DNA of 18,444 bases from Desulfocurvus sp. (GTDB lineage: Bacteria > Desulfobacterota > Desulfovibrionia > Desulfovibrionales > Desulfovibrionaceae). Under the pieces are notes generated by a model, which was not told where the DNA came from, searched no databases, and was given only the letters and a program-made list of their open reading frames with translations. Positions 16,989-18,444 of the stretch are shown piece by piece. Numbering within the stretch: the first letter of the stretch is position 1; each line of letters begins with the position of its first letter. Location: the NCBI RefSeq assembly GCF_023230885.1, contig NZ_JALNWM010000045.1, forward strand, positions 1 through 18,444, written 5' to 3'. Position numbers and translations under genes: made by a program.

Positions 16989-17020
16989 AAAAGGCCGGGC
17001 GCCCCGCGGGGCGCCCGGCC
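16989..17020 (-). terminator. Terminator between grpE and dnaK
   Basis: Bases 16993-17020 are a perfect 28-base palindrome (13-base arms around GC). On the minus strand it is followed by TTTTCC (16992-16987). It begins 28 bases after the grpE stop. A strong stem with a short T-tract fits an intrinsic terminator or attenuator that reduces read-through from hrcA-grpE into dnaK. Confidence 0.75.
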
Positions 17021-17048
17021 GCAAAAGGGGGCGGGGCGGGCGCGCGGC

Positions 17049-17651
17049 CTATCGTCCGGCGTTGACCATGACCTTGGCCGGGCGCAGCAGGCGGCCGTTC
17101 AGCAGGTAGCCGCGCTGGAGCACGCGGGTGACCGCGCCCGGGGGCAGGTCGTCGCGCTGGTCCTGACCCACGGCCTCGTGCAGCTCGGGGGTGAACTCGG
17201 CCCCGGCCTCGCCCACGGGGGCGAGCCCGTTGCCCGCCAGGGCGTCGAGCAGGGCCTTGCGGGTCATGTCCACGCCCTGGACGAAGCCCTTGGCCGCGGC
17301 GTCCCGGGGGGCGTGTTCCAGGGCGAGGTCCAGGTTGTCCAGGGCGGGCAGCAGGTCGGCCAGGACCTTCTCGGAGGCGTACTTGCGGTACTCCTCCTTT
17401 TCCCGTTCCAGGCGTTTGCGGGTGTTGTCCAGCTCGGCCAGGGCGCGCAGGCGGTCGTCCTCGGCCTGCGCGCCCACGGGGCAGGCCGGGCAGAGCCGTT
17501 CGCGGCACAGGGCCTGGAGTTCGTCGTCGGTGAGTTCCAGTTCCACGGGCGTTGTCGTCTCCTCTGTCGCGGCGGCGTGCGCCGCCTCGGCGGCCCCGCC
17601 GGGGGCGTCGTCCACGCCCGGGGCGCGATCCTGTCTGCTGTCCTTGGTCAT
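17049..17651 (-). CDS. grpE: GrpE nucleotide exchange factor
   Basis: GrpE is the dimeric exchange factor that releases ADP from DnaK. The 200-residue product has a low-complexity acidic N-terminus (1-40) and a long charged helix (about 62-100, ALAELDNTRKRLEREKEEYRKYA). The C-terminal beta domain follows, with FTPELHEAVGQ and AVTRVLQRGYLLNGRLLRPAKVMV near the end. Between the N-terminus and the helix there is an unusual cysteine cluster, Cys49-x4-Cys54-x2-Cys57, not present in E. coli GrpE. GAAGGA lies 9 bases before the ATG at 17651. It starts 18 bases after hrcA. Confidence 0.95.
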   Translation of the reverse strand: MTKDSRQDRAPGVDDAPGGAAEAAHAAATEETTTPVELELTDDELQALCRERLCPACPVGAQAEDDRLRALAELDNTRKRLEREKEEYRKYASEKVLADLLPALDNLDLALEHAPRDAAAKGFVQGVDMTRKALLDALAGNGLAPVGEAGAEFTPELHEAVGQDQRDDLPPGAVTRVLQRGYLLNGRLLRPAKVMVNAGR

Positions 17652-17669
17652 TCGCGGGAATCCTTCGGT

Positions 17670-18444
17670 TCAGTATCGGGTTTCGAGCAGTTCGGTGAGC
17701 ATGCGCGCGGTGAAGTCCACGACGGGCACGACCTTGGCATAGTCCATGCGCAGGGGGCCGATGACGCCGATGACGCCGCGCGGGGCGCCCGGCCCGCCGT
17801 AGGGCGCGGACACGAGGCCGTAGTCCCCGGCGCCGGGCTCGGCGGCGGCCACGCCGATGCGTGGCCCTGCGGCCTCCATTGTGCGCTCCAGCAGTTCCAG
17901 CAGGCGTTTCTTGTCGTCGAGCATGTGCAGGAGCTCGCGCATGGCCTGCACGTCGGAAAATTCGGGCTGCCCGAGCAGATGCAGGGCGCCGTCGCAGAAC
18001 AGGTCGCGCTCGCCCTCGGCGGCGAAGGCGTCGCGGGCCAGCGCCAGGGCGCGGGTGTAGAGCCGCAGGCGCCTGCGGGCGCTGCCCAGCTCGGCCAGGA
18101 TGCGCGCCCGGGCCTGGGACAGGGTCTGCCCCGCGTAGTGGTGGTTCAGGTAGTTGCCGTAGGCCGTGAGGTCGTCGCGTGAGATGGCGTCGTCGACCTC
18201 CACCAGCCGGTTCTGGACCATGCCGCCCTCGAGCACCAGCACGGCCAGGGCCGTGCGCTGGCGCACGAGCACGAAGTCGATGCTCTTCCAGCGCACGTCG
18301 TTGCCCCCCGGCGCCAGGACCATGCCCATCTGGCGCGCGTGGTCCGAGAGCAGCCGCGAGCAGTGGCGCAGCACCGAGGTCAGCTCTGCGCCCGCGTTGC
18401 CCAGTGCGTCGCGGATGTGGCGCTGCTCGCTGTCGGGCAGGGCG
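17670..18444 (-). CDS. hrcA: Heat-inducible transcription repressor HrcA, N-terminus outside window
   Basis: HrcA represses heat-shock operons by binding the CIRCE inverted repeat, with its activity tuned by GroEL. About 257 C-terminal residues are visible and the frame stays open to the right edge, so the DNA-binding helix-turn-helix domain and any upstream CIRCE are missing. Visible family features are the helix before the stretch CSRLLSDHARQMGMVLAPG, FVLVRQRTALAVLVLEGGMVQNRLVEV, the LNHHYAGQTL segment, and the C-terminal GVIGVIGPLRMDYAKVVPVVDFTARMLTELL. It is followed by grpE and dnaK, the classical order. Confidence 0.92.
   Translation of the reverse strand, partial: ALPDSEQRHIRDALGNAGAELTSVLRHCSRLLSDHARQMGMVLAPGGNDVRWKSIDFVLVRQRTALAVLVLEGGMVQNRLVEVDDAISRDDLTAYGNYLNHHYAGQTLSQARARILAELGSARRRLRLYTRALALARDAFAAEGERDLFCDGALHLLGQPEFSDVQAMRELLHMLDDKKRLLELLERTMEAAGPRIGVAAAEPGAGDYGLVSAPYGGPGAPRGVIGVIGPLRMDYAKVVPVVDFTARMLTELLETRY

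Noticed and set aside
16820..17048. Possible CIRCE element upstream of dnaK
   Set aside because: No TTAGCACTC-N9-GAGTGCTAA-like repeat is present in the gap. A CIRCE, if present, should be upstream of hrcA beyond the right edge.

Overview
The window is a gene-dense, very GC-rich (roughly 70% by eye) stretch of bacterial chromosome made almost entirely of housekeeping genes. Protein families and gene order point to a sulfate-reducing deltaproteobacterium of the Desulfovibrio type. The supporting signs are a RACo-like ASKHA protein beside lipB-lipA, a RemA/DUF370 gene between yicC and gmk, a short MnmA with a CxxC-type active-site loop, GatCAB-type amidation, and an hrcA-grpE-dnaK block. The taxonomic call is inference from remembered family patterns, not a database match.

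Layout. (1) Bases 1-3096, plus strand: the C-terminal part of a RACo-like ASKHA protein, then lipB, lipA (starting inside lipB) and a secreted DUF2059 protein. This run ends at a long hairpin at 3145-3188, which sits between convergent transcription units. (2) Bases 3226-14782, minus strand: eleven co-directional genes with very short gaps or overlaps. In transcription order they are an LpoA-like lipoprotein, gatC, gatA, mnmA, an MtaB-type methylthiotransferase, yicC, remA, gmk, pyrF, a TPR protein and recJ. The largest gap is about 100 bases, before recJ. (3) Bases 14830-18444, minus strand: hrcA (cut by the right edge), grpE and dnaK. There is a perfect palindromic terminator between grpE and dnaK, a possible sigma-32-like promoter in the dnaK leader, and a terminator with a T-tract after dnaK.

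How the genes fit together. lipB and lipA are the two steps of lipoate biosynthesis. gatC/gatA (Gln-tRNA formation), mnmA (2-thiolation of U34 in Gln, Glu and Lys tRNAs) and the MtaB-type enzyme (methylthiolation of t6A37) converge on the same small set of tRNAs. yicC, remA and gmk are a conserved trio, here followed by pyrF for nucleotide synthesis. hrcA-grpE-dnaK is the classic heat-shock block. No gene-free stretch exceeds 300 bases; the longest is 229 bases between grpE and dnaK.

I see no mobile element, CRISPR array, tRNA or rRNA, phage gene or obvious defence system. I found no convincing undescribed system. The points most worth a second look are the RemA homologue in a probable Gram-negative, the tRNA-maintenance cluster, the uncoupling signals between grpE and dnaK, the TPR protein family, and cysteine or motif deviations in GrpE, MnmA and LipB.
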